From Bacteroidaceae bacterium (lineage in GTDB: Bacteria > Bacteroidota > Bacteroidia > Bacteroidales > Bacteroidaceae), in assembly GCA_017507105.1 (NCBI GenBank), contig JAFWBM010000012.1, positions 1 to 64,000 of the forward strand: a DNA stretch of 64,000 nucleotides. Reading direction: 5' to 3'. Made by a program: the position numbers and the translations under genes. A model generated the notes under the pieces. It saw only the letters and a program-made list of their open reading frames with translations, did not search any database and was not told the DNA's origin. Each line of letters starts with the position of its first letter. Position 1 is the stretch's first letter. This document shows positions 19,326 to 29,658 of the stretch, in pieces.

Positions 19326-20909
19326 ATGGATATAAAACCGAGCGAAGTGACCAAAGTGTTGCTCGAGCAGTTGAAAGGTGTAGATAATTCCCATAAATAC
19401 GAAGAGGTGGGAACTGTGTTGCAGGTGAGCGATGGAGTTGTGCGCATCTATGGCCTCTATAATGCTCAGGCCGATGAGCTCCTGGAGTTTGATAATGGAG
19501 TTAAGGCTATTGTCATGAACCTCGAAGAGGATAATGTAGGAGCAATTCTTCTTGGTCCTACAGATAAGATAAAAGAGGGTATGATAATAAAACGTACCGG
19601 ACGTGTTGCATCTATAAATGTCAGTGAGCAGATGTTGGGTCGTGTTATCACTCCGCTTGGCGAGCCTATAGACGGCAAAGGCGAGATTGGTGGCGAATTG
19701 TGCGAGATGCCGCTCGACCGTAAGGCGCCCGGTGTCATATACCGTCAGCCGGTAAATGAGCCGTTGCAGACCGGCTTGAAGTCGGTTGACTCCATGATAC
19801 CTATCGGTCGCGGACAGCGTGAGCTTATTATCGGTGACCGTCAGACAGGAAAGACCGCTATAGCGATAGATGCCATAATAAATCAACGTGCCAACTACGA
19901 GGCAGGCAATCCTGTCTATTGTATCTATGTGGCAATAGGTCAGAAGGGTTCTACTGTCGCCTCTATAGTGAATACTTTGCAGAAACATGGTGCAATGGAT
20001 TATACCATAGTTGTTGCGGCAACTGCAGCCGATACAGCAGCCATGCAGTATTATGCACCTATGGCAGGTGCTGCCATAGGCGAATATTTCCGCGATACGG
20101 GACGTCATGCCCTTGTGGTATACGACGATCTCTCCAAGCAGGCTGTAGCTTATCGCGAGGTGTCGCTCATCTTGCGCCGTCCATCGGGACGCGAGGCCTA
20201 TCCCGGCGATGTCTTCTATCTGCACTCACGCCTGCTCGAGCGTGCAGCCAAGATAATTAATCAGCAAGAGGTGGCACAGCAGATGAACGACCTTCCGGCA
20301 AGTCTTGTTGGCAAGGTAAAGGGTGGAGGTTCGCTCACAGCTCTTCCCATTATCGAGACTCAGGCTGGCGACGTGTCGGCATATATACCTACCAATGTTA
20401 TCTCCATTACTGATGGGCAGATATATCTGGAGACCGATCTCTTCAACCAAGGATTCCGTCCTGCCATTAATGTGGGTATCTCGGTCTCCCGTGTCGGTGG
20501 TAATGCGCAGATAAAATCAATGAAGAAGGTTGCAGGAACCTTGAAGATTGACCAGGCTCAGTTCCGCGAGCTCGAGGCTTTTGCAAAGTTTGGCAGTGAT
20601 ATGGATAGTGTTACGCAGATGGTAATAGACCGAGGACGCAAGAATAATGTATTGCTTGTGCAGCCTCAGTATCAACCAATGCCTGTTGCCGAGCAGATTG
20701 CCGTTCTCTATTGCGGAACGCATAACCTGTTGCGTGCGCTTAAAACCGATGAGGTTGCACTCTTCGAGGAGCAATTTCTTGATATTATGCGCATGCGTCA
20801 TAAGGAGAATGTGTTGGATGTGCTTGCAAGTGGGCAGCTTACCGATGAGGTATCGCAGATTATAGAGAGTGTAGCTGCCGATGTGGTGGCCGGTATTGCT
20901 GGTAAATAA
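19326..20909 (+). CDS. atpA: F1Fo ATP synthase subunit alpha
   Basis: 527-residue non-catalytic nucleotide-binding subunit. Walker A GDRQTGKT near residue 170, the [15 protein letters not shown] segment and the signature [13 protein letters not shown] are intact. Full length. The large antisense frames on the other strand are shadows of its codon pattern. Confidence 0.97.
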   Translation: MDIKPSEVTKVLLEQLKGVDNSHKYEEVGTVLQVSDGVVRIYGLYNAQADELLEFDNGVKAIVMNLEEDNVGAILLGPTDKIKEGMIIKRTGRVASINVSEQMLGRVITPLGEPIDGKGEIGGELCEMPLDRKAPGVIYRQPVNEPLQTGLKSVDSMIPIGRGQRELIIGDRQTGKTAIAIDAIINQRANYEAGNPVYCIYVAIGQKGSTVASIVNTLQKHGAMDYTIVVAATAADTAAMQYYAPMAGAAIGEYFRDTGRHALVVYDDLSKQAVAYREVSLILRRPSGREAYPGDVFYLHSRLLERAAKIINQQEVAQQMNDLPASLVGKVKGGGSLTALPIIETQAGDVSAYIPTNVISITDGQIYLETDLFNQGFRPAINVGISVSRVGGNAQIKSMKKVAGTLKIDQAQFRELEAFAKFGSDMDSVTQMVIDRGRKNNVLLVQPQYQPMPVAEQIAVLYCGTHNLLRALKTDEVALFEEQFLDIMRMRHKENVLDVLASGQLTDEVSQIIESVAADVVAGIAGK

Positions 20910-20918
20910 TATTACGAT

Positions 20919-21785
20919 ATGAGTCTTAAAGAGGTTAAACAACGCATACTCTCGGTTAAGAATACGCAGAAAATAACTTCGGCGATGAAGCTGGTTTCTG
21001 CCGCTAAGTTGCGACGTGCCCAAAGTGCTATAGAGGGCGTGCGTCCCTATAAGGGTAAACTCGACGATATGTTGCTTTCATTCCTATCGGGTAACGACAA
21101 AGTCGCAGCGCCATATACGCGAATGAGCGAACCGCGTCGTGTAGCTGTTGTGGCTGTCTCTTCCAATTCAAGCTTGTGCGGAAGTTTTAACGCATCCGTG
21201 ATACGTCTGGCCAAGGAGTGTATTGAACGGTATGCTGCCATGCAGGGTGTTGGTATAGAGATATACCCGATAGGTAAAAAGATGTACGATGCGTTGCATA
21301 AGGCCGGCTATGCAGTCGACGACTCATTGATGCAACACTCGGTGTCGCCACAGTATGCTTTGGTTGCTACTGCAGCCTATGGATTCATGAACCGTTTTTT
21401 GGCTGCTGAGATAGATAGAGTAGAGATTGTATATTCGCAGTTCTGCTCGGCCTCTAAACAGATGCCCGTATGTAAGACATTTCTTCCTTTCGATATTTCA
21501 TCATCCCTCAAAGGCAATGATAAAGGTGCATTTGTGGATTTTATTGTAGAGCCCGGTAAAGAGGAACTTATAAACGCACTTTTGCCCAAGGCTGTTGCGT
21601 TACGTCTTTATACAGCTTTGCTCGATTCTGTGGCAGCAGAGCATGCAGCTCGTATGTTGGCTATGCAGATTGCAACCGATAATGCCGATGAACTTATCAC
21701 CGAATTGGTGCGTGAGTATAACAAGAGTCGTCAGCAGGCTATTACCAATGAGCTTCTCGATATAATGTCGGGCAGTGTCAGGTAG
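20919..21785 (+). CDS. atpG: F1Fo ATP synthase subunit gamma
   Basis: 288-residue central shaft. N-terminus SLKEVKQRILSVKNTQKITSAM and C-terminus NKSRQQAITNELLDIMSG are the two antiparallel helices inside the hexamer. Nine bases after atpA; last gene of the operon, followed by a hairpin with a T run. Confidence 0.96.
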   Translation: MSLKEVKQRILSVKNTQKITSAMKLVSAAKLRRAQSAIEGVRPYKGKLDDMLLSFLSGNDKVAAPYTRMSEPRRVAVVAVSSNSSLCGSFNASVIRLAKECIERYAAMQGVGIEIYPIGKKMYDALHKAGYAVDDSLMQHSVSPQYALVATAAYGFMNRFLAAEIDRVEIVYSQFCSASKQMPVCKTFLPFDISSSLKGNDKGAFVDFIVEPGKEELINALLPKAVALRLYTALLDSVAAEHAARMLAMQIATDNADELITELVREYNKSRQQAITNELLDIMSGSVR

Positions 21786-21819
21786 CCTCTGTCGGGTTTT
21801 TATAGAATATAGATTATGG

Positions 21820-21850
21820 CAGCGAACAAATTTGTTCGCTGTTTTTATTC
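21820..21850 (+). terminator. terminator of the ATP synthase operon
   Basis: A perfect 22-base palindrome, CAGCGAACAAA with its complement (21820-21841), followed directly by TTTTTATTCT, 35 bases after the atpG stop. Confidence 0.85.
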
Positions 21851-22332
21851 TATTGTAACTATTCTACACGCAAGCTCCTACCGATTCATTTGCACTCCTA
21901 TGGTGAGAATATGCAGTTCTTAAATTTAATTTTTTGTTTTGGTCTGCTTGGCCTTATTATCACTTGCCGAATCCCGGTTTTGCTATCTCTCTTTTTCTCT
22001 TTTTACGGGTCTTGAAAAGGTGAAAAAATCTTAAAATTGACTATTTGTAATTAAAAAGAGTATTGCTATTGCATAAAATTGTTGTATACATTCATATATG
22101 GGCGATTTGAAATTCTGAAATGACAAAATGAAAGTAGAATAGTCTGTATCGGTGTTATTATGGTAAAATAAATTCGTTTGTGTTTTTACCTTAATTTAAT
22201 AAAATTACGGTTCTATTATTGTGATAATCAAAATGTTAACTGTGTTAAAATAGTTTAAATGTTAAATCTATGCTGTTTAGACAAACTTTGTGTGAAAAAG
22301 TAATGTAAATGCAATTTTTTTATTAACGTTTG
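21851..22332. other. long AT-rich gap upstream of the SusC gene
   Basis: About 480 bases with no credible open frame or clear hairpin. It is rich in A/T, and an isolated TAAATTCG at about 22169 lacks an upstream TTG. It may hold regulatory sites for the SusC/SusD locus; nothing specific was recognised. Confidence 0.4.
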
Positions 22333-22363
22333 TTTGAACTTATATATTTTTGTTGTATATTTG
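22333..22363 (+). promoter_or_regulatory. predicted promoter of the SusC/SusD/lipoprotein operon
   Basis: TTTG (22333-22336), exactly 19 bp, TATATTTG (22356-22363), a perfect match to the Bacteroidetes consensus. Leader of about 78 bases. No ECF-sigma, anti-sigma or hybrid two-component gene lies nearby, and the match is to the housekeeping consensus. Confidence 0.75.
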
Positions 22364-22447
22364 CCGCCTTAAATGTCGCATTATACGATATTGTTAAAGA
22401 AAACATAGCTTAACAACTTAATTATTATTAACTTAAATTCATTTCAC

Positions 22448-25400
22448 ATGAAAAGAGTGCTATTTTTGTTGACCTATATCTTTATAGGTATAGGTATGGC
22501 AACAGCGCAAACCTCTGACGTTTCGGGTGTTGTTTACTCCGAGGCAGATGGTTCGCCTGTAATTGGAGCCTCTGTTTGGGTGATGGGCACTGAAGGCACA
22601 GGCTACGGTGTTTCAACCGACATAGAGGGTAAATTTACAATTAAGAATGTTCCTGCCAATGCTACTCATCTACGTGTATCTTATGTAGGTATGGCTACAC
22701 AGGAGGTAAAAGTTCAGCGTGGTAAGGCAATGAAGATTCTTCTTGTCGAGGATGGCGTATCACTCGACGAGGTGATGGTCGTTGCTTTCGGTACTGCTAA
22801 GAGATCTGCTTTTACCGGTTCTGCTAAGGTGGTGGATGCCGAGTTGCTTGAGAATACTCAGGTAACCAGCGTAACAAACGCACTTAGCGGTAAGGTTGCC
22901 GGTGTACAGATGACATCTACTAACGGTGCCCCCGGTTCTGAGTCTTCAATTGTTATTCGTGGTATCACCTCTATTAATGCTCAGGCTGATCCTCTTATCA
23001 TTGTTGACGGTGCTCCTTACAGCGGTGACCTCGACAACTTGAACCCCAACGACGTTGAGTCAATGACAGTCCTTAAGGATGCTGCTTCTACAGCTCTTTA
23101 TGGTGCACGTGCTGCAAACGGTGTAATCATGATTACAACAAAGCAGGCTAAGAGAAAAGGTGATGCAGTTGTTACATTCGATGCAAAGTGGGGTGTTAAC
23201 ACCAAGGCTTTGCAGCAGTATGACATTGTTAAGAGCCCTGCTCAGTACTATGAGATGCATCACGCAGCCCTCAAGAACTACTATATAGATGGTGGTTTGA
23301 GTGCTGATGCTGCATGGATTAAGGCTAACGAGAACCTTTGCGGTAGTTCAGGTAACGGTGGTCTCGGTTATAACGTTTATACTGTACCCGATGGTCAGTA
23401 TCTTATCGGTGCCGATGGCAAGCTCAACCCCAACGCAACACTTGGTCGCGTAGTTAACTATAAGGGTGTTGACTATCTTCTTACACCCGATAAGTGGGAG
23501 GATGTAGGTATGCGCGATGGTACACGTCAGGAGTACAATGCTTCTGTAAGCGCAGCTAACGAGAAGTCATCTTTCTATGCATCAATCGGTTACTTGCTGA
23601 ACGAGGGTATCACATATGGCTCAGATATGGAGCGTATCACTGCTCGTTTGAAGGGTGACTATCAGGCTAAGAAGTGGCTCAAGGTTGGTGGTAACCTCTC
23701 TTACACCAAATTCGAGTTCAACTCGCTTTCTAACAACGGTTCAAGCACATCAACAGGTAACGTATGGGCTTTCACTTCTCAGATGGCTCCTATTTATCCT
23801 GCATACTTGCGCAACCCCGATGGTTCTGTAATGGTTGACAACAATGGTTTCGGTATGATGGACTACGGTAACGGTATGAATGCCGGTATGATTCGTCCTT
23901 TCATCTCTGATGCTAACCCCATCATGGACAACAAGCTCAATACACGCCAGGCCGAGGGTAATGCTCTTACTGCACACGGATTTGCCGAGTTCAAGTTCTT
24001 CAAGGGTCTTACATTCACAGTTAATGCTACAACCAACCTTGACGAGACACGCTCTACAACAGTATTGAACCCCTACTATGGTCAGTTCGACACAACCGGT
24101 GGTACTGTTTCAAAGCAGCATGACCGTGCTTGGAACTACAACACTCAGCAGATTCTTAACTACTCACACACATTCGGTAAGAAGAATCACTTTGATATCA
24201 TGCTCGGTCACGAGTATTATAAGGTAGAGAATACTGCTCTTTACGCTTCAAAGAGCAAGATGTTCTCTCAGGACAACCAGGAGCTTAACGGTGCCGTTCT
24301 CGATGGCCAGTCTTCAGGTTCTTATAAGACATTCTACAACAACGAGGGTTACATCGCTCGTTTGCAGTACGACTACGACGACCGTATCTATGCTAACGCA
24401 TCAATCCGTCGCGATGCCTCTTCACGTTTCCACCCCGATAACCGTTGGGGCGAGTTCTGGTCATTCGGTGCAGGTTGGCTCATCAACAAAGAGAGCTGGT
24501 TCGACGTTGACTGGGTTGACGAGTTGAAGATAAAGGCTTCTATCGGTCAGGTAGGTAATGACCAAATCGGTAGCTACCGTTACACCGACCTCTACAACAT
24601 TGTAACAGCAGGTGGTAACGTAGGTTCATACTTCGCAGCAAAGGGTGCCAAGGATATCACTTGGGAGACAAATACCAGCTTCAACGCAGGTTTTGAGTTC
24701 GGTCTCTTCAAGAGAGTGACCGGTAGCGTCGAGTACTATCGTCGTAAGACAACCGATATGCTCTTCAGCTTCTCAGTTGCTCCTTCACTTGGTTATGCAG
24801 GTTTCTACGACAACGTGGGTGACATGACAAACCAGGGTGTTGAGCTCGAAATGAACGTTAACATCTTCAACAAGAAGAACTTAAACTGGGATGTTTACTT
24901 CAACATTGCTACAGTTGACAACAATATCGACATGATTCACGCCGACAAGAAGACAGCAAGTCTTTATACATTCGGTGGCAAAGAGTTCAAGGGTTACAAT
25001 CAAGGTAACTTCTTTATCTCAGAGGACCTCTCTATGTTCACATGGCGTTTGAAGAAGTATGCAGGTGTTGATCCCACTACCGGTGAGTCACTATGGTATG
25101 AAAGAATCGAACATGTTGATCCTATTCTTGATGAGAACGATCAGCAGGTATACGATGAGAATGGCGAACCCATGAACCATGTATGGTATAGCAACGAAAC
25201 CACAAATGATTGGTCTAAGGCTACATACTATGTTCACGAGGGTCAGTCTACTATCGCCGACTTTACCGGTGGTTTCGGTACATCATTCGGTGCTTATGGT
25301 TTCGATGTAAGTGTTAACTGCTCATTCCAGGTAGGTGGCAAGCAGTACGACAGTACTTATGCTTCATTCATGGGTTCACCCACTACATCTTCTGTAGGTG

Positions 25401-25747
25401 GCAACTTCCACAGCGACTTGCTCAACTCTTGGTCAGAAAACAATGCTAACAGCAATATCCCCCGTATGCAGTTTGGCGATCTTTATTCAAAAGCTTCATC
25501 TACACGTTTCTTGACAGATGCAAGCTACTTGAATATCGACAACATCAACGTTGGTTATACTCTTCCTGCTAAGTTTACAAAGAAACTTGCAGTTAACTCG
25601 TTCCGCGTATATGTAGCAGCAGACAATGTATTCTACTGGTCTAAGCGTCAGGGATTCGATCCTCGTCAGTCTTTGACCGAAACTTCAGATGCATCTAACT
25701 ACTCTCCTATGCGCACAATCTCGGGTGGTGTTACAATTAAGTTCTAA
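22448..25747 (+). CDS. SusC/RagA-family TonB-linked outer-membrane transporter
   Basis: 1099 residues: signal peptide (about 1-20), carboxypeptidase-regulatory-like domain (about 24-105, VSGVVYSEADGSPVIGASVWV), TonB-dependent plug (about 115-230, GKVAGVQMTSTNGAPGSESS, RGITSINAQADPLIIVDGAP, YGARAANGVIMITTK) and a large barrel ending in Phe. With the SusD-like lipoprotein 19 bases downstream it forms the lidded transporter used for glycans or, in RagAB, oligopeptides. The locus contains no glycosidase, but an M6 protease follows, so peptide import is the favoured reading. Codon use is strongly biased to AAC, TTC and GGT, implying high expression. Confidence 0.93.
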   Translation: MKRVLFLLTYIFIGIGMATAQTSDVSGVVYSEADGSPVIGASVWVMGTEGTGYGVSTDIEGKFTIKNVPANATHLRVSYVGMATQEVKVQRGKAMKILLVEDGVSLDEVMVVAFGTAKRSAFTGSAKVVDAELLENTQVTSVTNALSGKVAGVQMTSTNGAPGSESSIVIRGITSINAQADPLIIVDGAPYSGDLDNLNPNDVESMTVLKDAASTALYGARAANGVIMITTKQAKRKGDAVVTFDAKWGVNTKALQQYDIVKSPAQYYEMHHAALKNYYIDGGLSADAAWIKANENLCGSSGNGGLGYNVYTVPDGQYLIGADGKLNPNATLGRVVNYKGVDYLLTPDKWEDVGMRDGTRQEYNASVSAANEKSSFYASIGYLLNEGITYGSDMERITARLKGDYQAKKWLKVGGNLSYTKFEFNSLSNNGSSTSTGNVWAFTSQMAPIYPAYLRNPDGSVMVDNNGFGMMDYGNGMNAGMIRPFISDANPIMDNKLNTRQAEGNALTAHGFAEFKFFKGLTFTVNATTNLDETRSTTVLNPYYGQFDTTGGTVSKQHDRAWNYNTQQILNYSHTFGKKNHFDIMLGHEYYKVENTALYASKSKMFSQDNQELNGAVLDGQSSGSYKTFYNNEGYIARLQYDYDDRIYANASIRRDASSRFHPDNRWGEFWSFGAGWLINKESWFDVDWVDELKIKASIGQVGNDQIGSYRYTDLYNIVTAGGNVGSYFAAKGAKDITWETNTSFNAGFEFGLFKRVTGSVEYYRRKTTDMLFSFSVAPSLGYAGFYDNVGDMTNQGVELEMNVNIFNKKNLNWDVYFNIATVDNNIDMIHADKKTASLYTFGGKEFKGYNQGNFFISEDLSMFTWRLKKYAGVDPTTGESLWYERIEHVDPILDENDQQVYDENGEPMNHVWYSNETTNDWSKATYYVHEGQSTIADFTGGFGTSFGAYGFDVSVNCSFQVGGKQYDSTYASFMGSPTTSSVGGNFHSDLLNSWSENNANSNIPRMQFGDLYSKASSTRFLTDASYLNIDNINVGYTLPAKFTKKLAVNSFRVYVAADNVFYWSKRQGFDPRQSLTETSDASNYSPMRTISGGVTIKF

Positions 25748-25766
25748 CTCCAAAAGAAATAAGAAT

Positions 25767-27434
25767 ATGAGAAATTCAATTAAAATATTTTCCTTGATAG
25801 CTTTGTCGGCATTTTCGTTGACAAGCTGTATTGAAGAGACCTTCCCCGAGGATAATGTAGCAACCGCAGGTCAGGTTGCAGCATCATCTACTGCACTCGA
25901 GGCTGCATTGCGCGGTATCCCCTCACAGATGGCACAGGGTTACTTGGTGTATGGTGATCAGGTGCATGAGACCGATATGGGCTTCCCCGCATATATGATT
26001 GCCCAGACTCAGATGCTCGGTGATATGTATCCCGGTGATGCTGATAATACAGGTTACGACTGGTACCAATCATACAATGTAACTAATAGAGGTACAGGTG
26101 AAACTACATATTTTGCTTATCTTCCCTGGTTTACATTCTATAAGTTTGTAAAGACTGCCAATGACGTTATCTCAATTGTAGGTCCTGTTGATAACCCCAA
26201 CCTTACAGATTATGCTAAGGGTGCATCGGGTGTTGCACACGCATGTCGTGCATTCAACTACTATATGCTTACAGTGCTTTTCGAGCCTAAAGAGAATATC
26301 TACACCGATTGCTCTGATGTTCTTGGCCTTACAGTACCCTTGGTAACTGATTCAACAACCAACGAGACTGCAAAGAACAATCCTCGTCTTACTCGTGACG
26401 AGATGAAGGCTTTTATCCTCAACGACCTTACAATTGCCGAGGAGTGTTTGAAGAACTACACACCCGAGAACAAGACTCTTCCCAACCTTGCTGTAGCATA
26501 CGGTATCCGTGCTAAGGTTCACTTGTGGTTCGAGGAGTATGCCGAGGCTGCACAATATGCACGTCTTGCTATTGAGGCATCGGGTGCAACTCCTGTAACA
26601 GATGCTCAGTGGAACGATGTTCAGGCTGGTTTCAACACTGCTAACCAGGCTTGGATGTGGTACATCACATACGATGTAGAGAACATGAGTAACCTTTGTA
26701 ACTTCACAGGTTGGATGTCAGCTGAGGCTGACTGGGGATATTCTTCACTCTATATGCCCGTTATCGACAAGTCTTTGTATGACAAGATGGGTAAGAAGGA
26801 CTTCCGCAGAAAGAGCTACGTTGACCCCGATAGAGAGAATAACGCTCGTCAGACAGTACGTTCGGCAGAGTGGCTTGCCGAGAGACCCGACTATCTTGCA
26901 CTCAAGTTCCGTTGCAAGGGCGGCGACTATAACGCTTACAATGTAGGTGGTGTTGTTGATGTACCCGTTATGCGTGTCGAGGAGATGTATCTTATTGAGG
27001 CCGAGGCTGTAGCAGTTTCACAGGGTCTTGAGGCCGGTGTTGCTTTGCTCAACAACTTCATGAAGTCTTATCGTGATGCAGATTATAACTATTTGGCTAC
27101 AGATCTTCGCAACTTCCAGCTCGAGGTTCTTACTCAGATGCGTCTTGAGTTCTGGGGCGAGGGTAACGCTTTCCCCTCTGCTAAGCGTCTTGCTCCCGAT
27201 GTAGTTCAGAACTACGAGGGTACAAATGCTCCTGCCGATCCTTATAAGATTAACTGCAAGGGTATTAAGCCCAACTGGAACCTTGTAATTCCTATCAACG
27301 AGGTACAGGCTAACGTTGCTCTTGATAAGAAAAACAATCCCAATCCCACTAACACAGTTAAGGGTCCCACTCCCATAGGTGAGTTTGCTCCCGGTAATGT
27401 GGGTACAGATGAGGGTACAGAGGATGCTGAATAA
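25767..27434 (+). CDS. SusD/RagB-family surface nutrient-binding lipoprotein
   Basis: About 555 residues with a lipoprotein signal peptide (SLTSC, Cys21). SusD landmarks are the TPR-like helices around VAHACRAFNYYMLTVLF, LAVAYGIRAKVHLWFEEYAEAA, and the C-terminal VPVMRVEEMYLIEAEA and EFWGEGNAFPSAKR. It caps the SusC barrel and captures ligand. Start at ATG 25767, 19 bases after the susC-like stop; an upstream extension in this frame overlaps susC and is not a signal peptide. Shares the AAC/TTC-rich codon bias of its partner. Confidence 0.92.
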   Translation: MRNSIKIFSLIALSAFSLTSCIEETFPEDNVATAGQVAASSTALEAALRGIPSQMAQGYLVYGDQVHETDMGFPAYMIAQTQMLGDMYPGDADNTGYDWYQSYNVTNRGTGETTYFAYLPWFTFYKFVKTANDVISIVGPVDNPNLTDYAKGASGVAHACRAFNYYMLTVLFEPKENIYTDCSDVLGLTVPLVTDSTTNETAKNNPRLTRDEMKAFILNDLTIAEECLKNYTPENKTLPNLAVAYGIRAKVHLWFEEYAEAAQYARLAIEASGATPVTDAQWNDVQAGFNTANQAWMWYITYDVENMSNLCNFTGWMSAEADWGYSSLYMPVIDKSLYDKMGKKDFRRKSYVDPDRENNARQTVRSAEWLAERPDYLALKFRCKGGDYNAYNVGGVVDVPVMRVEEMYLIEAEAVAVSQGLEAGVALLNNFMKSYRDADYNYLATDLRNFQLEVLTQMRLEFWGEGNAFPSAKRLAPDVVQNYEGTNAPADPYKINCKGIKPNWNLVIPINEVQANVALDKKNNPNPTNTVKGPTPIGEFAPGNVGTDEGTEDAE

Positions 27435-27469
27435 GGGCAACAAAAAATAACTAAAAAAAGAGATTAATT

Positions 27470-29269
27470 ATGAAGACTTTAAAATATTTATTCGCTTTTA
27501 TGTTGCCTCTTTTTGCAATGGCAACAATAAGCTCGTGTAGCGAAGACGAGGCAAGCTACTCGCCTGCATCAGTACCTGCAGGTGCTCAGGTTTACTTCCA
27601 CTCTTCAAATGCTGCCGTTGTAGATCTCGAGGCTGCAGAGGGTACTTTTGAGTTGCTCGTTGCACGTATAGATACTACAAATTCTGTCTCAGTTCCAGTA
27701 ACATTGAAGTGCGACAGTCTTGATGGCTATTTTACACTTGTAAATGAAAATGTCGAGTTTGCAGCAGGTGAGGCTCAGGCTACTGTTACTGTCTCTTATG
27801 ATGGTGCAGCTGTTCTTGATACTCTTGGTTATGCAAATTATGTAGATGTTGTTGTTGCCGTAGTTGATGAGGCTAACTCTACAGCTTACGGTATCACAGA
27901 GATGACTATTTCTGTTAATATTCCCGAGCCTTGGAGCGACTGGGCTCCTGTAAACAAAGAGGGAACAGGTACATATACCTATACTAACTTCTTTAGCGGT
28001 GTAGACCCTGAGCGTCCTGTTTACTATCGTGAGTTCTTGTTGAATGACGTTGATGCACAATTCAGGGTTGAGGGTGTTTATTATGGTGTAGATTTGATAA
28101 TTGACTATGACCGTAAGACCGGTAACTGTCAGGTTAAACCTCAGTATGTAGGTTATGACAACTCGTCTGGTTCTATCTATGTAACAGATATGCCTCACTT
28201 TATGGATGGTCTTACATATGATAAGTATCCTTGTACTTATGATAAAGAGACAGGTACATTCAGCCTTACAACAATCTATTCTACTATGGAGAATATCGAG
28301 GGGAACACCGGTAGCTACTGGGGATCGTATGGTCCTGAGATTATCCAGCTTGATGGATTCTATGTTCCTGATACAAGCGTAGGTCTTGAGTATCTTGGTG
28401 TATTTACAAATGCAGCCGGTGAGTCTTCTGCAGTAGTTTCTGTAGACCTTGGTGTTGATGCTGACTCTTGCCGCGTAGCAATGTTCGACTCATACAGCGA
28501 AGAGAATCTTGCTGCTCTCTTGGCAGGTGAGGTAGAGTATACTGTTCTTAAGGCGAGCAACTATGTTTCTTTCCCTGTAGAGGCTTCGGGTAGCAAGACT
28601 GCAATTGCAATTACTTATGTAGGTGAGGAGCCCACTGAGGCAAACAAACTTACATTCAAGGTAGTTCTTGGTGAGATTACAGCAGATGAGATTACAGGTG
28701 CTCCCATCGAGAATTATGAGGGTGAGTGGAGTGTTACGGCAACATGGAAGGGAGAAGTTTCATCCTATGTAGGTAATATTCAGCAAGTTGAAATAGATGG
28801 AGATGTTTACCTTCTTGGAACAGGATTCTCCGGTCCTGTCGGAGCCGGTATAGGGTATGATGACTCATTCCTTATGTTGTACGATGCAGAGACCGGTCTC
28901 ATCACTATGCCTGCACAGAATTGTGCCGATCTCGAATATGATGGCAATACATATAATACTATTTTGGCCCTATGTGACTCTGAATCAGGTCAGATTTATG
29001 GATCAGGTGCTTTAGTAGGTGGTTTTAATAAAGACGGTAAGATTGTATTTACAAACCATCCTGATAATTCGGTACAATATGATTCTTGGATGTTCTATGC
29101 AATAGATTTCTCTGTAATCTCCGATTTTATCGGACTTGAGCTTGCTCCGGCAACAGAGGCAAGCGAGGCGCCAGCCAAGGCACTTAAGCTACGTGGTTTC
29201 AATGGTGGCTTGACATTTGTTAAGAAACCAATTGTAGTTGAAGCAGATGAGAATGCAAAATCTTTCTAA
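27470..29269 (+). CDS. surface lipoprotein in the SusE/F position, with a module shared with the downstream protease
   Basis: 599 residues; lipoprotein signal (TISSC, Cys23). Residues about 35-150 read as a Calx-beta-like sandwich (PVTLKCDSLDGYFTLVNENV, AAGEAQATVTV), 150-300 as a beta-rich domain, and 410-555 as a module that aligns with residues 580-735 of the M6 protease: GAPI, Y-x-G-x-W, YLL-x-x-GF, YDDSF-x-L-x-YD-x-x-TGL, then a GG-rich strand and G-x-IVF. It starts 36 bases after the SusD gene and is followed by a terminator, so it closes that operon. Probable surface-exposed ligand-binding protein; ligand unknown. Confidence 0.75.
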   Translation: MKTLKYLFAFMLPLFAMATISSCSEDEASYSPASVPAGAQVYFHSSNAAVVDLEAAEGTFELLVARIDTTNSVSVPVTLKCDSLDGYFTLVNENVEFAAGEAQATVTVSYDGAAVLDTLGYANYVDVVVAVVDEANSTAYGITEMTISVNIPEPWSDWAPVNKEGTGTYTYTNFFSGVDPERPVYYREFLLNDVDAQFRVEGVYYGVDLIIDYDRKTGNCQVKPQYVGYDNSSGSIYVTDMPHFMDGLTYDKYPCTYDKETGTFSLTTIYSTMENIEGNTGSYWGSYGPEIIQLDGFYVPDTSVGLEYLGVFTNAAGESSAVVSVDLGVDADSCRVAMFDSYSEENLAALLAGEVEYTVLKASNYVSFPVEASGSKTAIAITYVGEEPTEANKLTFKVVLGEITADEITGAPIENYEGEWSVTATWKGEVSSYVGNIQQVEIDGDVYLLGTGFSGPVGAGIGYDDSFLMLYDAETGLITMPAQNCADLEYDGNTYNTILALCDSESGQIYGSGALVGGFNKDGKIVFTNHPDNSVQYDSWMFYAIDFSVISDFIGLELAPATEASEAPAKALKLRGFNGGLTFVKKPIVVEADENAKSF

Positions 29270-29298
29270 TAATTATCTTTAATTGATAATATTATTTC

Positions 29299-29331
29299 AG
29301 CAGCACTTCCATAGGGAAGTGCTGCTTTTTT
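29299..29331 (+). terminator. terminator of the SusC/SusD/lipoprotein operon
   Basis: A perfect 12-bp stem (29299-29310 with 29315-29326), ATAG loop and a T run. Confidence 0.88.
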
Positions 29332-29581
29332 GTATTACGGGTATATAGGTTAAAGCAAAATAAAAATCTCTCTGTCGAAAATCATTCGGCTGTACCAGAT
29401 TCAAAAGCGGATACTAAAATAAATTCAGATTATGGGAAATCATTGGCTCATCCAGTAAAAGAACTCTTTGGTAATTTGTTTCCACATGATGTTCGTTCTT
29501 TGATTTTTGTAAGTTTATTGGTTGTATTTTCTGTATTTTTGTAGTTTGTTGCTCTGTTTTTGTAAATTATTGTATAAATTG
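29332..29581. other. intergenic region before the protease gene, with a start-less open frame
   Basis: AT-rich, with repeated TTTTTGTA words. On the plus strand a frame is open to the TAG at 29542-29544 and ends in PVKELFGNLFPHDVRS followed by a hydrophobic tail (LIFVSLLVVFSVFL). It has no ATG or GTG start, so it is at most a remnant. Confidence 0.3.
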
Positions 29582-29612
29582 TTGTATTATTGTTTTCTTT
29601 GTGTTAGTTTTG
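29582..29612 (+). promoter_or_regulatory. predicted promoter of the M6 protease gene
   Basis: TTG (29582-29584), 20 bp, TAGTTTTG (29605-29612). It lies about 47 bases before the ATG and downstream of the preceding terminator, so the protease is transcribed separately from the SusC/D operon. Confidence 0.5.
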
Positions 29613-29658
29613 TAAACTGAACTAATATGTATATTTAAAAAACATAACTATAACGCTT

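Noticed and set aside
19284-20225. 313-codon open frame on the minus strand opposite atpA
   Set aside because: Atp subunit alpha on the plus strand is certain, and the antisense frame is Cys/His/Tyr-rich without any family pattern; it is a codon-bias shadow.
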